The position numbers and the translations under genes are program-made. Below, one piece after another: positions 42,296 to 51,446 of a DNA stretch of 64,000 nucleotides. Location: assembly GCF_000002875.2 (NCBI RefSeq), contig NC_009388.2, forward strand, positions 192,501-256,500, in the 5' to 3' direction. The stretch is from Leishmania infantum JPCM5. Taxonomy: Eukaryota > Euglenozoa > Kinetoplastea > Trypanosomatida > Trypanosomatidae. Positions within the stretch are counted from its first letter, which is position 1, and every line of letters begins with the position of its first letter. The notes beneath the pieces were generated by a model. The model was not told the origin of the DNA. It did not search any database and saw nothing but the letters and a program-made list of their open reading frames with translations.

Positions 42296-42927
42296 CCGCG
42301 TACGTGAGGAGGACTAAAGGGTGTCAACGTGTCTCTGTGTGTGTTGCGGAGAGCAGGATATCGCATGAGAAATGAAGTCCGTCCGTGGCTCGTAAAGGAC
42401 ACCAAGGGGGGCTCTCTTCACGCCGCTTCCCCCACCCCCATTCCCGTCGTGAAATCCCCTGCGCTGCGGCGGTGTTTTCTGGATTCTCGTCCGCATCTTT
42501 CGAACATCCTCTCTCTCCTGAACAATCGACATCATTACACCCGCCCGCCCCCCCCCGCACACACACACACACACATACACGCGTCGCCGACATCGCGAGG
42601 CGGCTTCGTCAGTGTGCAGCCTCGCTATTTCTGCAGATCTGGTGTGGAAAGAAGTAAAGGGCGGGGTGCTACGGACAACACGGACTCGGCCAGCGCCTGC
42701 CAACGCCCTCGCTGCGTCATTGGCGGCGAACTTGTTTCCGCCGTTGCGTTGTTTGGAGAGGGGGAGAGGGAGAGGAGAGAGGAGAGAGGCTGTGCTCGAC
42801 ACGCATCATCGGCGGCGGACGAGAGAGCGCACGCCACTCTTGGTTGCTCTACCACCCCCCTCCCCGCTTTTCTCTTCGCGCGCCCTTACGGGCTTCCCCC
42901 CGCCCCCCGCCGCCACCACCGCCTGCC
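42187..42927 (+). other. Intergenic spacer with TA/GT and CA tracts
   Basis: No gene. TA 42251-42264 running into GT to 42290; CA 42557-42575; a C-rich pyrimidine stretch directly before the next ATG. Confidence 0.6.
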
Positions 42928-44754
42928 ATGCTGCGCCGAACGCTTCGCTGCTGCGCGGATGTGCGACACACAAGTGTACCGTCCTTCATGCAGCACCCGG
43001 TCGAGATGGCCTTCTACTTCCCACGCTTCCACCCCGACACGCACGTCAACGCGGCAGGTATACCGGAGCTGATCGACGCCGTCGGGCTAATGACGCGGCA
43101 TTCGCGGCCATCTCGTGCGGAGAGCACTGCATTCACCTCTACTTCGGCCGCGGAGAGCGCCATGTCGCGTGCGCTACCGCCGACTCGGTGGACGACGACC
43201 GTCTCAGCGACCGCGCAGCCCACGACGGATGCCGCCGTGGCCGAGGCGCAGAAAGACAACGCGAAGAGTCTCTTGCTGCTGGAGCGCGGCATCGACATCC
43301 TCAACAGCGTCGGCGGGGTGCGCAACCCCACGGTGGCGAACCTTCTCCGCCCCCTCTACGCCGCCCGCTTCGAGATGCTCAACGGCAGCGAGCACCTGCC
43401 CCGCTCTGAGTATGCGAAGCGCATGCACGTGCCCAAGGCCATCCTCCAGCAAGCCGCTCCGCTGCTCTACTACGACGCCTGGGACAAGTCTGATGTGCAG
43501 CAGCTTGACACGTCCTGTGTTTTGGTCGGCCACTTCATGAAGGCGTTCTGCGCGCTGCATCCGCGTCCCTTCCACCCCGTAGCCGCTCCCGCTACCAGTG
43601 GTGGCGCCGGTTCCTCCCAAACGTCGTCGACGACGACGACGGCCAGCAGCAGCAGCAGCAATGCCACATCATCATCTTCGGCACAATCCCCACCCAAAGG
43701 TGCACTTGGCCCGGCTGAGTGGAAGATGGCTGTCGGTGACGACGGAGAGGGTGCATACCTGACCCTGTCCATTGTCCAAGACCGCGTGGAAGAGCTGCTG
43801 CGCCTCGCCACCGCGGCGTACGACAAGCACGGCAGCACGCGCCCGGAGCTGCGCTGGCTGCGGCCGAAGCTGCTGGTTTTGAAGGGACTGCTCACCATTC
43901 CGCTCACGGGGCACCTCCTCCACGCACAGCGGTGCATCGAAGAGGCGGCCAACTACGTCGACGCTCTCACGAAGCGCAAGAATCTGCTGCTCGACGGGCT
44001 GAAGGAGCGCACGCATGAGCCGGAACTCGGGCTCTACATGCTGCTGCAGGCGGAGATCGCCGCCCGCGTCTTTGACTGGGATGTGGCGCCTGGCCAGGTC
44101 GATGGTGATGTGGTGAATATGTTCACGGACGCCGCGGGCTACTACGCCGACCCGCCAAACACAACGCTAGATGGAGACGCCATCATGTCGGAGAGCAAGC
44201 TCGCGGAGCAGCGGTTCGAGGTGGAGGCGTACACGTGCTGTCTGCGCAGCTACGCAGCCTTCTTGCTCGGCGCGCCGCGACCTAAGGCGACGACCACGCG
44301 CGACTCACCGGTGTTTCTCGCAAAGCAGCTCTTCTCGCTGAACCCGCTGCTCACCGTGGCGACATCGTCCTCGCTTATCTTCAGTGATGTGCGGAACGTG
44401 TCGGAGTTGCCGCTGGACATGTGCCGTCGCCGCACCGGCGAGGCCCTCGATCGAGCCCTCAAGCTCAACCGCATGCTTTACCCCGACTTCCGCCAGAACG
44501 CACCCGCGGCGTCGACGCTCATGACGATGGCATGCATGTACGCGGACACGCGCGACTACCTGTACGCCACAGGGCTCTTCGAGTCGGCGAACAAGGCCGT
44601 GACGTACAACTTCGGCGACACCTCGCTCGAGCACGTCTTCCTGCAGAAGTTACGCTATGAGTTTCTCGCGGGTGTGGGGTCGGAGCAGGAGGCGAATACC
44701 GCATCGCACGAGGTGGTGCACCTGCTCAAGCGCATGGACGCGCTGCCATGCTGA
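42928..44754 (+). CDS. Putative mitochondrial helical-repeat protein, function unknown
   Basis: Predicted 608 residues from ATG 42928; the upstream frame starts at TTG and is poly-Pro. The N-terminus MLRRTLRCCADVRHTSVPSF is basic and acid-free, typical of a mitochondrial presequence. A Ser/Thr/Asn low-complexity insert lies near residues 225-255. The remainder is predominantly helical, with stretches such as RLATAAYDKHGSTRPELRWL, HLLHAQRCIEEAANYVDALT and ADTRDYLYATGLFESANKAV that look like degenerate TPR pairs. No catalytic motif is visible. Third-position G/C bias is strong. Probably a trypanosomatid-specific organellar scaffold or assembly protein, but that is inference. Confidence 0.65.
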   Translation: MLRRTLRCCADVRHTSVPSFMQHPVEMAFYFPRFHPDTHVNAAGIPELIDAVGLMTRHSRPSRAESTAFTSTSAAESAMSRALPPTRWTTTVSATAQPTTDAAVAEAQKDNAKSLLLLERGIDILNSVGGVRNPTVANLLRPLYAARFEMLNGSEHLPRSEYAKRMHVPKAILQQAAPLLYYDAWDKSDVQQLDTSCVLVGHFMKAFCALHPRPFHPVAAPATSGGAGSSQTSSTTTTASSSSSNATSSSSAQSPPKGALGPAEWKMAVGDDGEGAYLTLSIVQDRVEELLRLATAAYDKHGSTRPELRWLRPKLLVLKGLLTIPLTGHLLHAQRCIEEAANYVDALTKRKNLLLDGLKERTHEPELGLYMLLQAEIAARVFDWDVAPGQVDGDVVNMFTDAAGYYADPPNTTLDGDAIMSESKLAEQRFEVEAYTCCLRSYAAFLLGAPRPKATTTRDSPVFLAKQLFSLNPLLTVATSSSLIFSDVRNVSELPLDMCRRRTGEALDRALKLNRMLYPDFRQNAPAASTLMTMACMYADTRDYLYATGLFESANKAVTYNFGDTSLEHVFLQKLRYEFLAGVGSEQEANTASHEVVHLLKRMDALPC

Positions 44755-45138
44755 TTTGCACCATCATCAGGACCACTAATGCGGTCGGCTGTTGTCGCGG
44801 CGCAACGGTGAGATCGATGGGCCGGAGAGGAGAGGGGGGAAGGAATGAGGGAGGGAGCCAGAGAAGTCTCACCTGCCCTCCCCTCTCCCTCACTCCCTCC
44901 TGTCCTCTGCTCTTCCAGGTGGATTTCTCCTTCGCTTTTTCTCTGGTGGCCGCAGGCACCACCACCTCTCTCTCTCTCTCTGTGCGTGCGGGGGAGCCAG
45001 GCAGCCCACCCACCCACCCATCCCCTATCCCTGCCAATGCCGAACCGCTTCTGGCGGCTACAGAGGTGGGGGGGGGTGAGGTCCCGGGCGGCGTGGTGTC
45101 GGAGTGGTCTGCGACAGTGAGCACGTCTGTGCCATCCA

Positions 45139-45293
45139 CATGATGGGGGAGCGGCTATGAGCTGGGTGGGTGGAGTTCGAGGCAGAGGCGGTGCCGAGAG
45201 GACGCTGGGGCGGTCGACGAGCGGTAACGCGCGCGTCTACGGCTGCTTGGCACCACGCGATGGGGTGCTGTGGGGCAGGGCCGGGTGGCTCGC
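45139..45293 (-). mobile_element. SIDER/ingi-like degenerate retroposon remnant, copy A
   Basis: Two short blocks in this segment recur in the same order and near-same spacing at 62.7 kb: CATGATGGGGGAGCGGCTA at 45139 (versus CATGGTGGGGGAGCAGTTA at 62679) and a 39-base block at 45227-45265 that matches 62781-62819 at 32 positions. On the minus strand the second block contains CGTGGTGCCA, which resembles part of the 5' hallmark of ingi/L1Tc retroposons and the Leishmania SIDER elements derived from them. The element would then run leftward from ~45300. No coding capacity. Confidence 0.45.
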
Positions 45294-47120
45294 GCGGCGT
45301 TTGAGCTCCTGCTGGGATGTATGGCAGCGAGACGGTATGAACGCACCGCGGACGAAAACAAGATGAGAGTTTATCACACACACACGCACGCGCAGGTGCG
45401 GTGGCGGTGATGTTGGGCCGCTGTGGAAGTCAAGGCTTTTTCGTCGTTGCGCGCCTCGCCCGTCCTCTTGCGAGTAGGTGTTGTTGTCTGAACGTCGATG
45501 GTATTGACGCTTCCTCCTCCCTCTGACGAGTCGAGGGCGGCAGCACCCGTGAGGCTCTGCGAATGGTCAGCGGGGGGAGAGGGGAGAGGGCGAAGTAGAG
45601 AGAGATTGGGGAGAGGAGGGCGGGTGGGTGCTGCTGGCTTTCCAGTGGTGAGTGAGAGGGGGAATGCTGGCGCGCACGCACGGGTTCGTGTGGGAGTCGT
45701 TTGTTGATGCCGGTGACGTTTTGGGGGCGTGGCAGGGGGAGGAGGCGCATTTAGGCCGTGACGTCTTCCTGCGTCCCCCCCCCACGACGTCTGGTGCTAC
45801 TCTGGGCATAGTGAAGGGTGGTGGCTTGATGCCGATGATGGTGCGGTTACACGTGGTGGCGGCTCGTTACTGTGGAGGGGGGGGGGGGGTGCACACGCGC
45901 GCGCGTCGCAGATGATTCACTTCGCGCTCTAAGAACCGAACGGAAACAAAGAAAACGAGTAAAACGGGAAGAACGATAGACGCCGACAGTGGTGAAGGCG
46001 ACGTTGTACGTTGTGGGGCATGCGTGGGATAGGTGGAGGGGGGTGGGGCGTACTGGCCAACGTCGGTGCGAGTGAGCGAATGGGCGTCTCCCCCAACCCT
46101 TCCGCTGTGGTCGCGCTACACAATACCTCTTTGAGTACGGATGCGCTTGTCCCCGTGTAGGGCACTCATAAAACGCACCCGTCGATATGAACCTCTCCCT
46201 CCCGCCGACACCGGCATGCGCACGCACTGCTTCTACTAGGCTTCCGCCCACTTACCCACCGACCTACTTCTCTGTCTCGCTCCCTCTCGTCGGCTCACTG
46301 CCGCACACCGCACACGCACACATACCCGCGAGCAGCAACCCCCTTCTGCCGCCTCTCCCACGCCCCCGCACACGTTCTTGCACGCTCATCTCTACGTCGC
46401 CCACTCTTTGATAACTGAACCCCCCCCCCTTCTGCTTCCTTCCCCTCCGCTGCTACGCGTGCCTCTGCATCCTGTGTGTTTGCTGGTTGTTTGGAGATCC
46501 CACCCCCGCCACTGAACCCCGCCCCGACACACACACACACACACACCACCACCACCATCCTGTCTTGCATCCGAACGCCACGACTCACCTGCATTCGTCC
46601 TCACCACGGCACACGCTTACGCGACGCTGAGGTAGGGGGAGGTCATTGATCAGGCGGCGAAAGGGTTTGCACACGCCTGCGCGGGTGTTGTAGCCGCACC
46701 TTCAGAGGTCCCGCATGCAGAGAGAAACACAGAGTGGCTGCTCTACACCCTCTCCTCTCCTCATCCGTTTATTTTCTCTTGTGTGTTTGCCGGCCTGACG
46801 CTGTCTGCGTGTGCGTGCTCTTCGTTTTTGTTGCTGCGCTGCGCTGCTCTCTCTCTCTCCCCCTCACGCCTCTTCGTCTATCCATCCATCTACCTGCCGG
46901 CCGGCCGGCCTGCCTGTCTCCGTGTGCGTGGCATTACCAGGCGCACGCACGCACAGAGGACGGAGAACGAGACGACAACGTCTATCAACGTGACGTAAAC
47001 GGAATACCTCGACTGTGTGTGTGTGTGTGTGTGGAGGGGGGGCACCGCGCCCATCTGCGTGCCCCCGCCCCTCCCTCCCGCTGTCGGTGTTCACTTTGGG
47101 ACGGCGGGTTAGAGCGCATA

Positions 47121-47121
47121 N
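47121..47121. other. Ambiguous base (N)
   Basis: A single N upstream of the CRT-like gene's likely start; it lies in noncoding sequence. Confidence 0.95.
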
Positions 47122-47195
47122 AACTCATCACTACCATCTTGCTTGCGTGCCCCACTTTCCACGCGTTGCTCTTTTTTGTTGTTGTTGTTCTCGTG

Positions 47196-49865
47196 ATGGC
47201 CACTATGGCGGTGATGGACGCATCGTTGCCGAAGACGACGACCGCGATGACGAACGCGTGCCAGGGCTTCTCTGCGCCGTTGCCCCATCCTACCGCCGTC
47301 TCCCCCCCATCCCCCTGCCAGCAACTTTCGACGCCAACTAACACTCTCACCCGTCAACTCCATCAAGATGGATCACCGCAGCCGAAGCAGTACTGGGAAC
47401 GTCGTCGCCACTCCAGCTCCTCTCTCGCGGCGTCACCTTTAGCTTCGTCGGCCTCCTCCACATCGCATGCTTCTCACACGGATGCGTACGAGGCGGCGGT
47501 GGCAGCGGAGACGCGGCGCACGGACGTGGGTGGCTCCCTGCTTCAGCAGCCGAGCTCTCTGCCGTTATGCACGGTGAAGTCGTACGGCACCGCGTCGGAC
47601 ATCAGCGACGACGGCTCGCGCAGCTCCTTGAGCGCTGTGGTGGCGGTGCACACACCGACCGATACCATCGACGTGACGACGACGCAGACAGTAGGCTACA
47701 GAACGCCAAGCACCCGCGCCGAAGTCCAACCGGGTCAGCTCGAGCACCACGCGCAGCACCTGCAGCAGAGGCAAGGGCAAGTCAGGTCCAGCTACGCGGT
47801 CGAGTTCTCGGCGTACGCTCCGCACGGCTTCACTCTTTTGGATGGCAAGGCACACATGGTTGGTGGGGTCGGGCAGAGCGAGTCGGCGCCGCTCGCCAGA
47901 GGCACGCCGCAGGAGCCGCTGGCGCCGGAAGGAGGCGCCAATGTTGGCGCAGCACCGGCTGAGACCGAACGGCCCGCCATCCCCGCCGCTGGCGGCAACG
48001 GCCCTGCGCCAGCCTTTCTGTCGAGAAGCGCGCAGTCGCCAACGGGGCCGCCGCCGACGTTTGTGGAGCTCGTGGTGCGGCGTATGGAGAGCACATCACT
48101 CCTGCAGTTTCTGTGGGTGGTGCTGCTCATGGTCATGCTGCTGGTGGGCAACGCGTTTCAGGTGATCTTCCTCAACTTCTGGATCCACCAGTTTCCTACG
48201 AAGCTGAAGCCGCAGATCGCGCCGGCGTCCTCGTCTTCCGCGAGCAGTGGCAGCGGCAGCGGCAGCGGGGGGCACGCGAAAGCCCTCGCGAGCAGCTACA
48301 CCACCTTCGTCATCTCTGCCGTACTGTTCCCCGCCTTCTTCGTTGTGCTCTTCATCACGTACGCACTGTGGCGGCGACCGAACCTGCGCTTCACTCGCGA
48401 GTGGGCTGGATGGCGGCTGCTGTTCGGTATTGGGGCCATGGACGCGTTGAACAGTGCCTTGGCCATCTACGCCGCCGCCAACACGCCGGAAGTGCTTCAG
48501 GCGCTGTTCGTCTCCCTCGTCCCCATCTACTCTGCCATCTTCACCAAGTGGTTGCTGAAGGACCCGCGCGACTACGCCAACCCGTACGTCGTGGTAAGCT
48601 TCGTTCTGATCGCGACCGGTGTAGCGCTTGCCTCACTGTTCAACTACGTCGTGGCGCACCATCACCACACGGAGGACAGCAGCGGAAGTGGTCACGCCGG
48701 GGTGAAGGAGCTCTTGCTCGCCATCTTTTCGGGCGGATCATCGTCATCACTATCTCCCGTGGCGCTGGACCGCCGACTGTGGTGCTTCATCTTCTTTCTC
48801 TCCGTCCCGCCAACGGTGCTGATGAACGTGTGGCAGACCATGTACATGATTCGGTACACAAGCAACGATCAGCTGATGGTCTACCTTGCCGAGCACGCAG
48901 ATGAGGCGGAATACGAAGAAAGCGACGATAATGTGGCTGCGGGTGCTCCGGGGCAGAGCACGCCGTTGCTGGACGGCGCCAGAGACAGTCACGGCGACGC
49001 GCATCATTGCGCCTCCCCGGCGGCGGGAGAAGCGGTGGAGCGGGTGCCGCTGCAGCCCTCGGCCGTCTCCGCGTCTAGGTCCTTGCCGGATGGGTGGGCG
49101 CACCAGCAGCACCGCCCGCGCATCCCGCACGGCGAGCACCTCCTGCACGGCGAGGATGCAAGCGTCAAGCTCGTCATGCTGACCTCCGACACGACTATCC
49201 AAGCTATCCTTGCCTTTGTGTTGATGCCGATGGACGCCCTGCCATGGTTCGGCGGCAGTCACTCGATCCGCGAAGTCGTGCAGAACCTCGACGACGGCAT
49301 CGACTGTGTGCTGCACTGCCCCCGCAACATGCGTTACTGCATCTTGTACAGCACAGGCTTTGTACTCGTGTACATCGCCTCGGCCTACCTCAACCGCTAC
49401 AGTGTGACCCTCTGCTCCATGGTCAGCCAGCTCTCCGGCCCCATCACGGCCCTCGTTCTCATCGCCTTTCCCACCCTGAACATGACCGACGACGCCTCAC
49501 CGTGGTACGTGAGCGTCTTCGCCATCTTCCTGCTGTCCTGCGGCACCGTCCTGTACGTCTACTGGGATGAAATGACGGTGGAGGAGAAGGCAGTCGGCGA
49601 GATGCAGCTGAAGTGGGCAATGATGCAGGAGCAGTCGCCCCGACACGCGCCGTCGTCGGCAGAGGGCCAGCGGTACCACGAAGTCGACAGCGACGTCAAT
49701 GGCAGCAGTCTCGCCACACCGCAGGCCGGCGTGTCGCAGCCGCAGCACCAGCATCGCCATGCGCGATCGCGGCGCTACCGCCGTCGTCGACAGTCCGATT
49801 ACGCTGTCGTGGTCGACCAAGACGCGTCGGATGCCTCGGCCAGCGGACAACCGCACCGCCACTGA
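47196..49865 (+). CDS. CRT-like (chloroquine-resistance-transporter family) membrane transporter 1
   Basis: Drug/metabolite-superfamily transporter of the CRT-like family, whose members move small solutes across acidic-vacuole, plastid or related membranes. From ATG 47196 (further in-frame ATGs at 47205 and 47214) it has 889 residues: a ~295-residue Ser/Thr/Gln-rich cytosolic N-terminus, then helices beginning at ~303 (LLQFLWVVLLMVMLLVGNAF). CRT-type signatures include GAMDALNSALAIYAAANTPE, VLQALFVSLVPIYSAIFTKW, PTVLMNVWQTMYMIRY, and late helices YLNRYSVTLCSMVSQLSGPI and YVSVFAIFLLSCGTVLYVYW. A ~100-residue acidic loop splits the two halves of the transporter. The next gene is its tandem paralogue. 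The substrate is unknown; this resemblance does not imply drug resistance. Confidence 0.82.
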   Translation: MATMAVMDASLPKTTTAMTNACQGFSAPLPHPTAVSPPSPCQQLSTPTNTLTRQLHQDGSPQPKQYWERRRHSSSSLAASPLASSASSTSHASHTDAYEAAVAAETRRTDVGGSLLQQPSSLPLCTVKSYGTASDISDDGSRSSLSAVVAVHTPTDTIDVTTTQTVGYRTPSTRAEVQPGQLEHHAQHLQQRQGQVRSSYAVEFSAYAPHGFTLLDGKAHMVGGVGQSESAPLARGTPQEPLAPEGGANVGAAPAETERPAIPAAGGNGPAPAFLSRSAQSPTGPPPTFVELVVRRMESTSLLQFLWVVLLMVMLLVGNAFQVIFLNFWIHQFPTKLKPQIAPASSSSASSGSGSGSGGHAKALASSYTTFVISAVLFPAFFVVLFITYALWRRPNLRFTREWAGWRLLFGIGAMDALNSALAIYAAANTPEVLQALFVSLVPIYSAIFTKWLLKDPRDYANPYVVVSFVLIATGVALASLFNYVVAHHHHTEDSSGSGHAGVKELLLAIFSGGSSSSLSPVALDRRLWCFIFFLSVPPTVLMNVWQTMYMIRYTSNDQLMVYLAEHADEAEYEESDDNVAAGAPGQSTPLLDGARDSHGDAHHCASPAAGEAVERVPLQPSAVSASRSLPDGWAHQQHRPRIPHGEHLLHGEDASVKLVMLTSDTTIQAILAFVLMPMDALPWFGGSHSIREVVQNLDDGIDCVLHCPRNMRYCILYSTGFVLVYIASAYLNRYSVTLCSMVSQLSGPITALVLIAFPTLNMTDDASPWYVSVFAIFLLSCGTVLYVYWDEMTVEEKAVGEMQLKWAMMQEQSPRHAPSSAEGQRYHEVDSDVNGSSLATPQAGVSQPQHQHRHARSRRYRRRRQSDYAVVVDQDASDASASGQPHRH

Positions 49866-50816
49866 TAGAACAGAAGGCATCGCCCACCCACCCACCCCTC
49901 ACCCCTCCTCTCTCCTCCGACGGCTGACAAGCGTTGTGGCAACATGCGTGTGGGTAGTGCGTTGGCTTGTTTAGAGGGCGCCAGAGGTGGGCCTGCGCGT
50001 AGTGTGTGCCCCTGCTCTTCCGTTCTCTCCAGTTGTGGGCGCCGGCGCCGGCGTCATCGTCGCTAATGGGACTTGTCGATCGTGTTGGCAGTGGTGGTGG
50101 TGGAAGAATAGGCCAATGCTGAGAAGATGGGAAGGTTGTGGATATCAGTGGTGTGTGTGTGTGTACCAGAACGACACACACACACAGAAACTTCATCTCC
50201 ATCTCTCGCCCGCCAATATGCTGCCTGAAGTTTCTGTGTGCATGTGTTTTGTGTCGCCGCGTTGGGGCGTGTCTCTGCGGGTGCACACACTCCATGAAAG
50301 CCTCGTAGATCCCCCACACCCACAGGAGGAAAGCAGAAGTCGAGGGACACACGAAGTATGGCGCGTGCTGCTGAGCGCATCATCGCCGTCCAACACCACC
50401 ACTCGCCCTTCTTCTCTGCCGGTCCTCCTTTCTTCCACGGCTATCTGCCCAACGGTAATGCGGTCGGTCACTCTCATAGAGCTCGTAGACACGCATGTAC
50501 ACTTCACTTCGGCAGTGCTCGCGTCTTGTTCGCTGTTGTTGTTGCCAGAGGGGTTTTGGGTCATGCCCTGAGGACGGGCTGCTTGGAGGACGCGAGGGGA
50601 GGGGGGGCTCTTCATCATCACGTGTCTTTGATCCGCACGAACACATACACACAGAGAGAGATACGCGCACAGATGCGCTGGAGCACCCCGCGTCACCTAA
50701 AAGGCGGCCTTCCGCATGCACAACGCGTTTCGCAGCGCCTCTCCTTTTACTCCCCTCATCATCGTTCATGCCGCCACCTTTTCTGGACATCAGCTGTGGC
50801 ACATCGCTGATGTGTG

Positions 50817-50848
<32 letters not shown>
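49866..50848 (+). other. Spacer between the CRT paralogues
   Basis: No supported gene. GT tracts near 50149-50164 and 50819-50848; the latter abuts the duplicated 194-bp block. The 194-codon frame at 49987-50571 lacks codon bias and family likeness. Confidence 0.55.
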
Positions 50849-51064
50849 CCTGAGCGCTGATCGTATCTGACGGTGGTGACGACGCGACTATCATCGAAAC
50901 CAAAAATGAGCTGCCGTGGCCTTCAAGAGCCTCACCGATTGGAAGCCTCAACGCCGTGTGCTCGCCCTCAACTCCCTCTCTGCTTCTGTCCCCTTGACAG
51001 CCGCGAGGCACGCTCTCCCGCCTCCTCTAATCGCTTGTGGACTCCTCGCCCACACCTCACACGC
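50849..51064. repeat. Copy 2 of the duplicated intergenic block
   Basis: Matches 22961-23154 at 193/194 bases (50849-51042) and again at the terminal 14 bases to 51064. Sequence diverges completely afterwards: here it enters a segment containing GACCACGTTGTGGGCC (51097-51112) that, on the minus strand, includes AACGTGGT and could be another SIDER-like hallmark. It lies ~400 bases upstream of the second CRT-like gene. Confidence 0.9.
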
Positions 51065-51446
51065 ATCTGCCTCGCGTTGAGGCGTGGGCCTCTGACGACC
51101 ACGTTGTGGGCCGAACCACCAGCCCAAAAGCCACGCACAAATCGCCCAGCTTCCGGAGGTGCTCCCCACCTCCCCGGGCATCATGCGCCTGTGCGCACCG
51201 CTGTGTCCACCCCACAAAAGAAAACGATGCCTCTCCCTCCCTCCACTCCCCTGCCTCCCCCCGCGTCCGCGGCGTAACCTCCGCACAGAGCCCCCTCGTC
51301 CTCGTTCATCTGTGTGATCCTGCACGCTCTCTGCTTACCTCTCTCTCTCTCTCTGTTGAGCTCTGCGACCTGCACCTCTCTGCGTGGCGTTCCTCTCCGT
51401 TGCGGACGCCTATGTGTGCGTGTGCACTCCTCCCTCCCCTCTCAGC
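51065..51446 (+). other. Spacer upstream of second CRT-like gene
   Basis: No gene. A pyrimidine tract at 51338-51355 (CTCT repeats) followed by AG near 51360 is a plausible splice region. The first ~60 bases may be part of a SIDER-like element in antisense. Confidence 0.5.

Larger units (their letters stand above)
44755..47195 (+). other. Long spacer (2.4 kb) before the CRT-like pair
   Basis: No supported gene. It contains the SIDER-like remnant at ~45139-45293, a G11 run near 45881, a CA tract 46528-46549, a GT tract 47013-47032 and an ambiguous base at 47121. The open frame that runs into the transporter from 46734 is not supported upstream of 47196. Confidence 0.6.

Noticed and set aside
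46734..47195. N-terminal extension of the first CRT-like transporter
   Set aside because: It crosses an N base, a GT tract and a pyrimidine tract and begins at a non-ATG codon; the ATG at 47196 is more plausible.
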